A stretch of DNA of 64,000 bases from Salvator merianae (taxonomy: Eukaryota > Chordata > Lepidosauria > Squamata > Teiidae). The stretch lies in assembly GCA_003586115.2 (NCBI GenBank), contig QVOM02000115.1, forward strand, positions 10,368,621 to 10,432,620, written 5' to 3'. Positions 13,512 through 25,140 of the stretch are shown here, piece by piece. Position numbers and translations under genes: made by a program. The notes beneath the pieces are model-generated. The model had not been told where the DNA came from. It saw nothing but the letters and a program-made list of their open reading frames with translations, and did no database searches. The number at the start of each line of letters is the position of its first letter. Within the stretch, counting starts at the first letter, position 1.

Positions 13512-13737
13512 CTATGTTAGAATCTTTATCTATCCTGTGATGTCATCTTCCTTAGCAGAATAATCCCAATCAAATCATCCTACTCACCTCCTTTTTGAAT
13601 TTAAAGGGATGTATTCTGGTTATTAAGAAGAAAATTAGAGTAAAATGAAAATTAAGATGTACAAAGAACCTAGGACAGATAGATTTCCTTATCCATTCTA
13701 TTTTTCAGATAAGCTGGCTAATGGCACCTTGTCAAAG

Positions 13738-13843
13738 AGAAGATGGTGCTGCTGGACCACCGCTTGCTGTGATCTGAATCAGCAGACCACGTTGGTTCAG
13801 ACCCATTGGTTCAGATCAGGCCAGGTAAGTGCAGAAAGGCCTT
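13738..13843. mobile_element. family B MITE, right-end fragment
   Basis: Ends AAGTGCAGAAAGGCC and contains GGTTCAGACCCATTGG, wording shared with the copies at 20492-21029 and 25867-26341. Confidence 0.6.
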
Positions 13844-13948
13844 TTGAAAGTAGTGTACCTGGTGTCAAAAATTATCTTTGAAGTCTGCATAAGCTTTGAA
13901 GATAGGATTGCAGCATTTTCCTTGTTCTGGATCAGGTGTGGAAATTCT

Positions 13949-14266
13949 GGGCCAGTTCACACTTTAGTACTATTGCTCCCGGTAAGCAATGTTTGCACCT
14001 ACTTCCTGGTGCAAACACTGCAGCCATGGCACAGCTGTGGCTGTGACAGCATGCTCACACACTATGTCCCTGGTGGCCATGGCAGTGGCTGGATATTTCT
14101 GCAGTTGCTATTGTGGCGGGCAACCAGCATTCACACTGAGAATTCTGGAAGCCTGGTTCCAGGTTGTTCCAACCTTCGCAGTGTGGATGGCTGCCGCACC
14201 GTGGGGATTATTCCACCTTGGAATGGCTGGATTCGATCATTCCAGGGTACAAAGTATGAAAAGGCC
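13949..14266. mobile_element. family B MITE
   Basis: Starts GGGCCAGTTCACACTT and ends AAGTATGAAAAGGCC, and contains GGTGGCCATGGCAGTGGC as in the copies at 16285, 19572 and 33245. No clear target duplication. Confidence 0.65.
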
Positions 14267-14341
14267 ATAAGATGCCTGAATCAGAACTAGCAGTGTTAGT
14301 ACTGTTGTAAATTTCCTCAAACAGGTCTACAGTTAATTTGG

Positions 14342-14519
14342 GCCCTTTCTGCACTTGGCCTTATTGTGGATTATATCCCAGAATAGGAACCTGCTATGCA
14401 CATGCTAGTGCAAACTATGAAAAGTCTTGCCCAGGGTCTATCATAGTCTGCACTAGCATGCAGATGGCAGGTATGTATTCTGAGATATAATCTGGAATAT
14501 GTCCAAGTGCAGAAAGGGC
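14342..14519. mobile_element. palindromic MITE, family B
   Basis: Starts GCCCTTTCTGCACTTGG and ends CCAAGTGCAGAAAGGGC, with flanking 5-mers TTTGG and CTTGG. It is an imperfect palindrome throughout and closely related to 13345-13511. Confidence 0.8.
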
Positions 14520-14729
14520 CTTGGAATAGGGATCTCTTGGGATGGTTCTGTGCTGCAATAGCACTAAGTCCTATGAGGATGAAGCATACTAGGCAGTTGC
14601 TTGGTCCACACTGTTAACCAAATGTGGAAATGGCCTAAGAGAAAAGGAAATTTGGACTAGTCATTTAGATAGTGTTTAGATATCATGGGAGTATGTATGA
14701 AGATGAGCTAGAATCTGTATAAGAGCAGA

Positions 14730-15470
14730 AGTTTAGCACTTTTTTTTTTCTTCCTGGAAATCTTTATAAATAGTTCAGGAAAGCTGTACCACTTCAAACA
14801 TTAACTTTCAACCCCCAGCAACTGCTAATAGTAGAAGATCGGTTTAGCATCATCTGGAGAGCCACAACCTTCTCCCCATTTAACGGAGTTCACATTGCAT
14901 AAACTGAATTTCTTCTCTTTCCCAGAATTAACACATCATAATTATTCATAATTTTTTTAAAAAAATAAATGAATTGCCAAAAGCAGTGCATGCAAACAGC
15001 CTTCTTTCTTCAGTTGGCAGCAGGAAGCTTTGATGGTTTATTTAAAAACAAACAGAAAAACTCCTCAGGCTTTTAATATTCAATCACCTATAGCTGTACA
15101 CATTTCCCCACCCTTCTTGGCTGGAAACCAAAATTGTATTTGGTTTCACTCCTGTTTCTTAGGTATGCTTCCTGTCAACAGATTTGGTGTGCTGCATATT
15201 GTTCTATAAGACTCTCAGTACCCAATTCGATAGCAGTCTGACATACTTAAACAAACAGTGAAAACAAGAGACTGAAGAATGAGCAACAAGTAGCGTTAGT
15301 TTACGTGCAGCACTGGTGCAAAGTCCAACTTTTGCAAAGGAGCCATGAGCTGAAGAAAAGCTTTGTTGGCTCATCACTTTTGGGAAACTACAGCAAATTC
15401 TTCTCTCTGTCAGAGTCAAAACAGGTGGTGGGGAAAATTTCAGTTTATGCTTGCAGTCATTCTTTCTTTA
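14730..15470. other. repeat-free AT-rich block, possible conserved noncoding or UTR sequence
   Basis: No transposon similarity within about 740 bp, between dense MITE clusters. It could be part of a stretched ERBB4 3' UTR. Nothing in the sequence decides this. Confidence 0.2.
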
Positions 15471-15507
15471 TTTTGGTATAGACTGAAAACATTTATAAGA
15501 TGGAGTG

Positions 15508-15712
15508 AATCATAGAATCATAGAGTTGGAAGGGACCTCCAGGGTCATCGAGTCCAACCCCCTGCTCAATGCAGGATTCACTAAAGCATCCCAGACAGAT
15601 ATCTGTCCAGCCTTTCCTTGAAGATCTCCAGTGAAGGAGAGCCCACCACCTCCTGTGGCAACCTGTTCCAGTGACTGATTGCCCTTAAGTGGAAGAGATT
15701 ACATACTACTTT
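15508..15712 (-). mobile_element. CR1 LINE 3' end
   Basis: Begins AATCATAGAATCATAGAG TTGGAAGGGACCT on the plus strand, the reverse complement of the classic CR1 terminus with its ATTCTATG octamers, so the element lies on the minus strand. The wording AGTCCAACCCCCTGC and CCTTTCCTTGAAGATCTCC is typical of sauropsid CR1. Confidence 0.9.
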
Positions 15713-16284
15713 CATTCTGAGTTTCCAGACAGCAAACATAAGAATGCTAGAAGTTCTCTGGAACCACCTTCTTTATGCGAAGAGAGCTTAGAAAGATGTT
15801 TCTGAGAAACCTATAGCTGGGTGAGAAACCTTCTGCCATTGTTTACATCCAGCAACTTATTTCTTTTGCATTGACAACATTCATACAACCCATTTGACCA
15901 ATGTCATTGCTATGCTGGGCAAGGGGTGTCTACATGTTGTCATGATTCAAAGAAGAGTACCACCTTCCTGGCATACAGTGACCACTTGATGCTTGCACTT
16001 GACCTGTTTCTGGTTTTGGAATCCAGCAGAATACTTAAAATCTAACAAGACCACTTAAAAGCAAACAAGAGTCAGCAGTACTCCTGATGTCATTTACTGA
16101 GGCACTGCTGAAATGTTGCTAGTCTGCAGATGGCTGCCAGTTCACATGTCCCTGCCTGTCCCAACCTGCCCCATTCCTTGACTGGAATGCTTCATCTGGA
16201 ACAGAAGTGATCTCCATAGAACACACTATGAACATGCATGTGAAAGTTGCCATCCTGAATTAATCTAATCCCCTTTCAAAGTCA
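15713..16284. other. intergenic, nothing recognised
   Basis: No repeats or coding similarity recognised. Confidence 0.45.
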
Positions 16285-16750
16285 GGGCATTTTCACACTT
16301 GGTGCCTTAAAATAAGATAACTATCCTGTTCTAAAGGGGAATGGACCCTGCAATGTGGACACCGTCCACACTGCGGGGCCCTAGAATGGAATACTTGCAG
16401 GATAACAGCATTCACACTACAAATGTTGGTATCCTGCTCCTAAACTTTGCCATAAAAGTGTCCGGCCACTGCCATGGTGACTGATAGTGCCATGGATCAC
16501 ACAGGTGCACACAGACATGTTTGCACAGGTGCACGCAGGCATGCCATGGTGACCAGCAGTGCCACAAATCACACAGGTGCCCATAGACATGCCACACAGC
16601 AGTCAAGTTGTGGAGCACAATTTAGTGCTCCACAGCTAGCTGTGATCAGGAGCAGCTGGATTCTGCTCCTGATCATGTGGGCCACCAAACGGTGTGAACA
16701 CACTTGCCTAGTGTCTGCACACTCACTGGGCAACAAGTGTGAAAAGGCCC
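16285..16750. mobile_element. family B MITE, long form
   Basis: Starts GGGCATTTTCACACTTG and ends CAAGTGTGAAAAGGCC. The interior has two small hairpins near 16617-16645 and 16655-16676 (AGGAGCAG...CTGCTCCT). No target duplication seen. Confidence 0.7.
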
Positions 16751-17016
16751 ACAATGTCCATCACTTTCCTAAGTATGTCAACTAGTATTTCTGGAGGCCT
16801 TGCTACACTTAAGTTTTAATACAGCTTTGATCAAACCCCAGAGTGAAGAGAATGCAAAGTAACAAGCCATTTTCCTTCCACATTATCTAACCCAAAGGTG
16901 CATTTTCTAAAGCAATTTTTTTTTTTTATCCCTAAGCAGGTTAAAGTCTTTAGTGAGTTGCTTAAACACATTTTGGGAGGCTGGACCCTGGATGAAAAGA
17001 AAAGACAAAAAAATAA

Positions 17017-17370
17017 AGATGCACCAAATCAGTTTATTTTCAGTCTGGGTGGCTTGATCATTTCAGACTTAAACTGAAACATCCCTGGGTTGTTTTTTTT
17101 TTGGGGGGGGGGCAGTTCAAGGTCAAACAGAAATAGGGGGAATTCATCCAAACCAGTTGAAACAAGAAGTTTCAATCAAACCAGTTCAATTTTGTCAATG
17201 TTTTGTCCTTTAAAAGGGCTTTTAAAATGATTTTTTTTTTCATTATTATGAGCAACACACAGACTTTGAACCCGCTTGAAGTTGGAATCAAACGTGTTTG
17301 AACCTGTTTGAGTTTGAACTCAAACTCAATTTGAGCTGAACCACAATTTTTAGGTACATGCACATCTCTA
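17017..17370. mobile_element. hAT-like MITE, family A, old copy
   Basis: Ends ACATGCACATCTCTA and the interior is full of CAAACCAGTT / GAACTCAAACTC wording. The left terminus is diverged (AAAGATGCACC). Confidence 0.65.
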
Positions 17371-19571
17371 CAAAAAACAAAGCTGAAGACTGACAGAAGG
17401 ATAACTGATCTCATTATGTTGTTGCAGGAGTGGCTAGGAAATTGGCTGGATTACTTGGATCAGATTGAGAGGGAATATACAATCTCTGTGTTAGAAATAA
17501 ATGAGGAAAATAAGTCTTTGAGACAAGCTAGTAACTATGAATGTGAACACTCCCGATGCAGGACAAGCTGTTTTTGTGGCTCAATGTGCTTCTCAGGAAT
17601 AATATGTGTAGCTAGGCACAGCAGTTCAAATCCTTTGGAGAGTTTGGTGGCATTTCCACACAGAGTTAAAACACCTTGGAGGGGCATCAAAGTCTGTCCA
17701 TCTCCACAAAAACCACATGCCAAAGGGGTGTGAGAACATATGAAAGGACTTTAACTCCTTGCAAAGTATATACGGTACCATGCATGAGAAGCAAATCCGA
17801 AGCTGCTTCTCACTGAGCTGCCGTGCTTGCATGCAGGCCTGCTGTATCTCTGTGGCCTTGGTGACAAGAACAGAAGTGCCAAACTCTTTGCTGCAGCCAC
17901 AGAGATAGCTTTCTCCATTGGAGGCACATTCATGAGGCATCTCTCACTGGTAGAGTGGAGACATAGCACTATACACTGTTTCTATTATGATGAATGGGAA
18001 TGATGCTGTACTACCTGCCCAAAGTGTTTCCTTCATGAAGACCTCTATGGATATCTACCCTGACCTGTACTTTATTTTTCTTAACTTAAATTAAAATCCC
18101 ATCCTTTGCCCAGGGGCCTCAGGACACAACCTCCCAACCCCAAACTGCATGACAAACATATGGAGGAAATTTAAGCATCAAAGCCTAGACAAAGAGGTAT
18201 GTTTTACTGGTACAGAAAACTGTAAAATCTTTATGCTTGGTATATTTCTGTGGGAATGCTATTCAGAAGCCTAGGGGCCAATATAAACAACGTTGTCTTA
18301 CATGTTCCCACCTCATGAACTTCAAAGTGTGGTGGAACTATAAAGAGGACCTCTTCAGGAGATCTTATTATGCAGGCTGAGCTGCATGGGAGAAAGTACT
18401 CATTCCAATGTTTTGTGCATTGCACAATTATGTTTCTCAGCTGAAAGAATACATTGACACTTGAACAAGAAAGCTTTATAGTTATGAACAGGTTTCATAG
18501 CTACAAGAAGAATCCTTCTACTTGCTACGCTTTGGAATCCTTACCTGCTGTAGACAACTGAAAAGTTGACCACAAGCTTTCCTGTATTGTTGAGAATGGT
18601 ACAGGAACAGTGTAAATTGGATGTTTCTAGGCGTTGCACAGCTTTTACCTCATTCCTTCACCCAATTGCAGCTAGGAGTGGGCAGGGCATCTGATGTCCG
18701 GACACAAGGCCTGGAATGTGGCCATTCATGCACCTGCCACTGCTGGGCAGAAACAGGAATGTTCCTCTGCCCTGTGGAATTCTGAAGTACACTGACCTGG
18801 AATGGTCTCTGGAGACTATTCCAGTCAGGTAAGAACAAACCTGGCCTAAGTTTACTTTCTTTGAGCATCTAAGAAATAATCAAATTTTCTTCTCCTTCAA
18901 AAGAAGGAAGGGGAAGAAACAATACTAAGACTTCTGTATCTGCTCATGAGTAGCATCTCTTACAGAAGAAACACTGGTGTGATGAGGTTTGGGGTTTCTT
19001 TCAACAAAATATACAAGTAGAAATAGTTCTTATTGGCTCAGTGTCAGCACATAGGAATTTGGAGAATAATTTTCTCTAATTTGCATTCTTGTACACAATT
19101 CACAACCCCCCCCCAAAAAAATATTTAAAAGCAAAGGTCTATCCAAAGGGCAACCTCTTCCAATGCTTGCCTCAATTAATATGTCTGGTCACTGCAATGG
19201 AAAACACATTGACTTCCATGATTCAATGAAGAGCTAGTCTTCACTGCTAGCTTACTAAAACAGGGAGGTGGAGGGCATTGCAGCATCTACAGACTCTGTA
19301 AGATGCTGTGACATTTGCAGAAGCCAGCAAGATCACAACAAACAACGATCTTGAGATCTAGCAGCTCCTTACAGTAACAAAAAGAAGGAAGTTGGTAGAC
19401 TAAACCTACTTCATCAGATGCATGAAGTATCTGCTTCTGATAAATTAGGCTTAATCTACAAAAACTCATGCTACCAGCTTCTTTCTCTTTGTTAGTCTCT
19501 AAGGCATTATTAGACCCCCTTACGTACTGATCCAGACTAACATGACTACTTCTTTGAAAAGAATGATCTTG
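17371..19571. other. intergenic, nothing firmly recognised
   Basis: The 105-aa plus-strand frame at 17416 and its minus-strand counterparts have no recognised domain. 17740-17985 and 18230-18430 have the uneven look of old repeats, but I cannot name a family. Confidence 0.4.
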
Positions 19572-19874
19572 GGCCTGTTTGCACTTTTCACTAGTGAGCA
19601 TGCAGCTGGACTGCTCCTGGTACACATTTCCACCTTCTTCTGAGTGCGAACACTATGCTATGCTGCACTATGCAGCACAGTGTGGTGTGGTGCAGCTGCA
19701 GCTACAGCTACAGCTGCCTAGTTGTACCACATTCCCAGTGGCCATGGTGATAGCCAGATGTGCACTGGTAGCCCATTGCCAGGATGTTCCAGCCCTTGCA
19801 GTGCAAATGGCTGACACACTCTGAGGTCTTTTCATCATGGAATGTTTGCTTGCAGTGGAAAGTGCAGAAAGGCC
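19572..19874. mobile_element. family B MITE
   Basis: Starts GGCCTGTTTGCACTTTTCAC and ends GTGGAAAGTGCAGAAAGGCC, with flanking 5-mers TCTTG and CCTTG. The interior has TGGCCATGGTGATAGCCAG. Confidence 0.75.
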
Positions 19875-20491
19875 CCTTGTTTGCTATACTAACACCAGAT
19901 AAGTGTGGGTGATGGTGACAATTACCCTCCTTCATCACAGCTGGAGCTGCTGAAGTGCCTTTCTGGACATCCACACACACCAGCAGGAAAACAACCACAA
20001 CAACAAAAGTGAAGGTGCTTGTTGGTCTTGCAGAGTGCCAAAAGTCACACTAATCTTGTGTTTGCATTTATGATTGAGAGATGTATCCAAAAACAGCATG
20101 CTTCCCTAAAAGAAAGCTACAAATTCCAGAGCTCCTTGTTCCTGCTGGATTTTCCAGGGCACATACAGGAGTCTACAGGCTATGACCGTAGAAGGAAGGG
20201 ACAAGTACAACCATTATTAGTAATGCTGATTAAATTTACAGACCTGAGAAGTTATGTGAGCCAGTGAACTACAGCTCCTAATTCTAGAGTGAATGGAAGG
20301 AGCACAATAGTGCTCATGGACAAGAAACATTAGTGTAAGGGGATTAGACACTTATGTTTAATTAATAATATATATGGATACATAACATATAGTCCTGACT
20401 TGTCAATGACTATAAATCAGAAAGAGAGAAATAAAAGTGGTAGGACCTAAACATAAAGTTATCAAAATTATCAAAATTAAGTTTTACCTAG

Positions 20492-21029
20492 GGGCTTTTT
20501 GCACTTACCTTAGATCTGGAACAAGGAGCTGCAAAGTCCTCTTTAGGACCTTATCAGTCCTCATGTTTGTGTGGATTTGTGAGATGTTACCCACCACTGG
20601 AATGCTCCAACAGCACTGGATGGAGCATAATCCTGATCAAAGATGCCTTCATCGGGATTACCAGTAGACCTCGACATTGAGGTCTACTGGAGGACCATGT
20701 TGGCCTAGTCCAGAACACAGAGACATACATAAGACACACCTCCATCTTGTGGAATACCGGGGGACCCATTCTGGCACAGCAAGAAAGCACATCACCAGAA
20801 TGGGTTCCCCAGTGACTTTGAGGTTAAGAATTTTAATTTGTAGCACTTCATTTAGAATCCAGCACCAATGTCCATCTGAGTTTTGTGGGCAGTGTGGGGG
20901 CCGATCAGGATCAGTGCTGTCATGCAGACAATGCTGTTCCAGACAATGCCTTTCTGTGGCCCAAACCAGTGGACCTGGCTGGTCCAGACCCATTGGTTCA
21001 GGCCACAGTGAGGTGAATACAGAAAGGTA
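20492..21029. mobile_element. family B MITE, 538 bp
   Basis: Starts GGGCTTTTTGCACTTACCT and ends AGGTGAATACAGAAAGGTA, flanked by the exact 5-bp repeat CCTAG (20487-20491 and 21030-21034). The interior includes GTCCAGACCCATTGGTTCAG, shared with 13738 and 25867. Confidence 0.78.
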
Positions 21030-22789
21030 CCTAGTATTCCTTATTGAATCTGTGAAGTGTCTTTAAGGATCACCAGCTTCCACAGTGTTTCCTTAACAGT
21101 CTTCATCATCTGAGGCTGCATGCACAGGGCACTGTTAACACCCTCTAGCTTGCTCAGGAGCAGCCTGTGCAAACATCTGGAGCACTGCACTTACAAGCAT
21201 CCACCCCATCTGGTTCCTGGGCCATTCTACCCACATTGTGAGTCACCTTATTTGCGGGCCTCTTCTAATGGCTCTTGCAGGGGCAGAATGTTGAGCCAAA
21301 AAGCGCTTCCATGTAGAGTTACACAGGAAGGAAGAGTCACCTTGCAGGCACAGTTTTGGGTTTGTTTGTTTTTTCTGGATAGAACATGGCCAGCATTCTG
21401 GACAATTCCGATCCAGCATAAAAGATTCCCCCTTGCAACCTTGCAGCAGTAGAATTTTCATTCCACAGCTACAACAAGGGTCCAGGAACTGCGTATGTTC
21501 ACCATGCTTCTTACTGCTGGAGTAGCTTGCATACACCTTGTGCAAGTTACCCATCACTTGGCTGCATCCCCCATGGTTTGCTACACACTTTGCAGCCTTT
21601 GTTTGCTACACAAGAACACCAGAGAGATATGGAACTACAGTTGCTTTCAGAATGATTCGTTCTTAGAATCTGCAAGGCCTCATTATGGCCCAATTCTTTT
21701 AACATCCTAATTCTTTTCTGCCGAATGCCCCAAATGCTATTTTGGGATAGTTAAATAGTATCTCTACCAAGTCAGCTCTGAAACCTGAACTTTGCAATGT
21801 AATGAGTCCTGCCTTGATTGTCAATAGCTTTTGGAATTCATTTGTTGATGCTTATTGGATTTCTTAAGAAGCCAGGGTTTCTTTAGCACTACCTTTTCCC
21901 AACATTGATGTTTTGACCCTTAAATTTTAGTCGCAGAGCATGGTTGGTTTCTGTTGCTTGGTTACGAAAGAGGACTTGCCATCACTGATACGTATCCATT
22001 AACAAACAGATCTGTATATGCTTCTAATTCAAAAGCTATGCTTGTTTGGCTGAGTAAGCCTAAAGTTTATCTGTTGAAGCATCTCTCTCTCTCTCTCTCT
22101 CTCTTTTTTTAACATTCAAAATTACCCTCTCAAATAATTTTCATTCAATGCAAAGTATTTTCTTGTACTGGTCTATGACTATAATCAAAAGAATGATAAT
22201 GAAGGTATTTTCATACTGGGTGCAAAGCATTTCAATACTACCATTATTTGTTGCGCTTGGATTTAATACATTCTAAAGTGCATTCATTGATATACTCTTC
22301 TCCCTCCTACAATTTCATTCCCACACAGGCTGCGGTCTCATTCATGCTTTCCTAGGGCTAAGCTTCAGCGAACTCAGTGGAACTTACTTCTAAGTAGAGA
22401 AATCTAGGATTGCACAATAAAGGTTTTTTTCTCTCCCTTTTCCCTCTGTGCCTATTCCATGTTCAGTGCTGCAATTAATCTCCTTGTTAAAAAAAAAAGA
22501 AAGAAAAAATTCAACCGTGAGGAGAACAAACCTAAAATATGACAAAAATATCAGCAAGTAAAAAGCAAAGGTAAAGAAAAGCTGATAGGTGCTGTAGGCA
22601 TCCTTGGACATATTTAAAGTCTTGACTGAGGACATAACAGCCATGCAGCTTCCTACTTTTCAAAACTTTGTTTAGTGTTTTGTTTTCTTGTGCTAGTAGA
22701 GCAATGCATCTCAACAGCAGCCTTGCAAAAGTCTTTGTTGGTTAGTCCAAGTCAGAGTCCTTCACTGTTTCCAACCTTCTAGCTTCCAC
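21030..22789. other. downstream of ERBB4 or distal UTR; no gene recognised
   Basis: Contains a (CT)n tract at 22082-22105. It may still be 3' UTR of ERBB4, since nothing marks a transcript end before it. Confidence 0.4.
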
Positions 22790-24161
22790 AATTCTTTTTG
22801 CATTCACTCCACATCCTTCATGAGGCTGTATCAAAGCTAGTTATGCCTTCAACAGTATCCCCTTGAGCAATTGTTGCACTGGTGAATGATATTCCAAATA
22901 TCTGATTTCACTTGTTTTGGCATTTCCAGTTCATTTGTTTTTAAATACATATATATAATAATAATTCAATTTACAATTTAAATTATTTTATTTTGCTGGT
23001 CACTTCCATATTGCTTCATTCAGATTCCAGAATACAGTTCAGAGTGAGGATGTAAGTAAAAAAAAAAAAGCTTAAGTGCAAATGAATCTTCCAGTGATCT
23101 GCCATGTGCGTTTTATCCAGAAAGTTTCTCCCAATCCAGCCTCCATTAGTAGCAGCAGGTCACCCCTCTTTAAAAAAAAAAAAAAAAAAAAAGGACAGAT
23201 TTCACCCCCTTCCCCAAAAAAGAGAGATTTTTTTTTTTCCTTCTGACCAGTCCTCAGCATTGTTTCTCAACGTAATTGATAAATCAAAAGAAACTGAGGG
23301 AAAAATTATTACATTTTATATTTGACAAATATAAATCATGAACACGTGACTCTATGTATATAAACTGTTGCTGGCTTGCCCTCAAAAAATAAGATGGGCC
23401 TGATTCCTTTTATTATTATTATTATTTTCTGTTTCTGTGTGTGTGTCCTGAAATCATTTTTACATTTAAAAGTGTTTGTTCTCTTTACTGACCTGTAGAA
23501 AACCTGTAAAGTCATGCACAGAAGCATGAAGTAGCAAGATCTTGGCAATTAGAAAATGCATCAAAAACTGCTGAAGTGATAGAGAAACAGGTACTGGCAG
23601 GCGGCTACTAGACTTGGCTGATCTCTGATAGGCTTTACTTGGATGGCTATGTTGAAGTAGACAGGTATAACAAACCTGGTCAGCCATTTTGTTTGGGTGG
23701 TAGAATAAAAAGTGTCAAAGAAAGAATCAGATTCTCAATCCCAGTTATGTATTATTTGTGATATAAAAATTGTCCTTTTTTCCCCCTCTCCCCACACCCA
23801 AAAACTGTGTTGCCATCTCCAGGAATGCTCCAGTGGTTCTCGGTGTTTCCTGCTGATAGAAATTGACACTGTGTGACTTTCCCTGCAGCTTCTGAGCTGA
23901 TTCACTACACAGAGAACTAGCTTGAGAGCAGGCTGCTTTGCCACTGGCTTTTACTTTTATTCATTGGGTTGTCTGACCTCCAAGCCCTCTGGGTGCATGG
24001 AAAGTGAGAAACGTATGTTTTTTTTTTCCTTCTTTTCCTGCTTTCTTTTCCCTACTTTTCTTTCTTCCCAAATTCCTGGAACAAATGATTTAAATACGTT
24101 TTCTCATTTGCAGACAACAGACTGAGGGAAGAACTGGCAAGAAAAGGAGAGAGAGAGAGAG

Positions 24162-24192
<31 letters not shown>

Positions 24193-24329
24193 AAAGAAAA
24201 GGAAGGAAGGAAGGAAGGAAGGAAGGAAGGAAGGAAGGAAGGAAGGAAGGAAGGAAGGAAAAGAGAGAGGGACAGGAAGGGAAAGGAGAGTGCTGGTATG
24301 GATTCCCTATTTCTCAGATCCTTCTGGGA
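22790..24329 (-). other. ERBB4: ERBB4 3' UTR, proximal part
   Basis: Sequence directly downstream of the stop codon on the minus strand. Between about 23100 and 22880 the minus strand contains GGCAGATCACTGG, TTTGCACTTAAGCT, GAAGCAATATGGAAG, ACCAGCAAA and GGAAATGCCAAAACAAG in this order. These match the order and much of the sequence of the human ERBB4 3' UTR as I recall it, so the block is probably conserved untranslated sequence. Purine/pyrimidine microsatellites interrupt the part nearest the stop. Several AATAAA hexamers occur on the minus strand (for example 23956-23962 and 22987-22992) but none can be called as a used site. Confidence 0.8.
24149..24260. repeat. (GA)n and (GGAA)n microsatellite in ERBB4 3' UTR
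   Basis: A run of GA dinucleotides passes into about 15 GGAA units and then GAGAGAGG. On the transcript this is a (TTCC)n(TC)n pyrimidine tract starting about 70 nt after the stop codon. Human ERBB4 also has a pyrimidine-rich, T/C-rich stretch early in its 3' UTR as recalled. Confidence 0.95.
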
Positions 24330-24775
24330 TTACACCACGGTATTTCGGTGTCTGTAGGGTGGAGGTGGCAGCATAGGGCCAGGCTTCAGGGAGAACTCTG
24401 AGAGGTATTCTGGGTTCTCTGCCACAATGGGCCGGATCCTTCCATTTTGTTTGTAAAAATATTTTGTGCTGTATTCCTGCAGGTAGTCCGGGTGCTGTAG
24501 GGTACTTCGAGGAGGCAGACTGTGGTTCCAATAACCTGGGTTGTCAAATGCCTTCTTGGGTTTTTCTGGCAATGGAAGCCCATTTTTCTTCAGGTACTCT
24601 GCATTATCGAAGGTGCTTGTAAAGGTGTTGAGGTACAGTGGCTCGTTGACATATTCATCCTCTGCTTTGGGTTGCCCATTTTGGCTGCTGTGATACTCTG
24701 GGTTGTCCAGTGCTTGAAGGTCACCGTTCTTTCGCCGAGAAACAAATGGATTCTCCTCCACGGGATTCAAGTGAT
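24330..24775 (-). CDS. ERBB4: ERBB4 exon 28: C-terminal tail and stop codon
   Basis: The last coding exon is 446 bp with TAA at 24330-24332. It begins with two bases that finish a split Asp codon and then encodes 147 residues (human 1162-1308). It holds the phosphotyrosine cluster: DNPEYH (Y1188), [11 protein letters not shown] (Y1202, Y1208), AEYLKK (Y1221), NPGYW (Y1242), [14 protein letters not shown] (Y1258-Y1268) and ENPEYL (Y1284). It ends with the third PPx[10 protein letters not shown], and the class I PDZ ligand NTVV, known to bind PSD-95-type scaffolds. The residue aligned with human Y1162 is His (DHLNP where human has EYLNP), and NPDY at 1239-1242 is NPGY. The acceptor ATAACCTCCAG has a weak pyrimidine tract. 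Confidence 0.98.
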
Positions 24776-25007
24776 CTGGAGGTTATAAAAGATACATTAT
24801 ATAAAGAAATTTATATAAAGAAATTCATACTGTAACAACTGCCTGATTATGTTTATGTTTGACTGTATTGGATTACTACTGCCTGTTAAGAAGGAATTGA
24901 ATTTGTTCTGATAAGTTGTTTGAAGTGTTTTAGAGGACCAGGACAACCTGAAATTTGTCCGGTGAAACTATGGATAATTAAGGAAAAGTATATAGGATCT
25001 GGTTTTA

Positions 25008-25103
25008 TGCCCTTTCTGCATTGAACTTTATTCCGGATTATATTCTGGAGTAAGAGCCTTCCATCTGCATGATAGTGCAGACTGTGACAGGCTCCAGGCA
25101 GAA
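25008..25103. mobile_element. family B MITE, left half
   Basis: Begins GCCCTTTCTGCATTGAAC and continues like the left arm of 13345-13511. The right arm is missing. Confidence 0.6.
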
Positions 25104-25140
25104 AATAGGACCATAGAGATGGTGGGTTGTTGTAGAATTA

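Noticed and set aside
13829..14290. 153-aa plus-strand frame
   Set aside because: Lies over family B MITE sequence; several overlapping frames are open at once and none has coding character.
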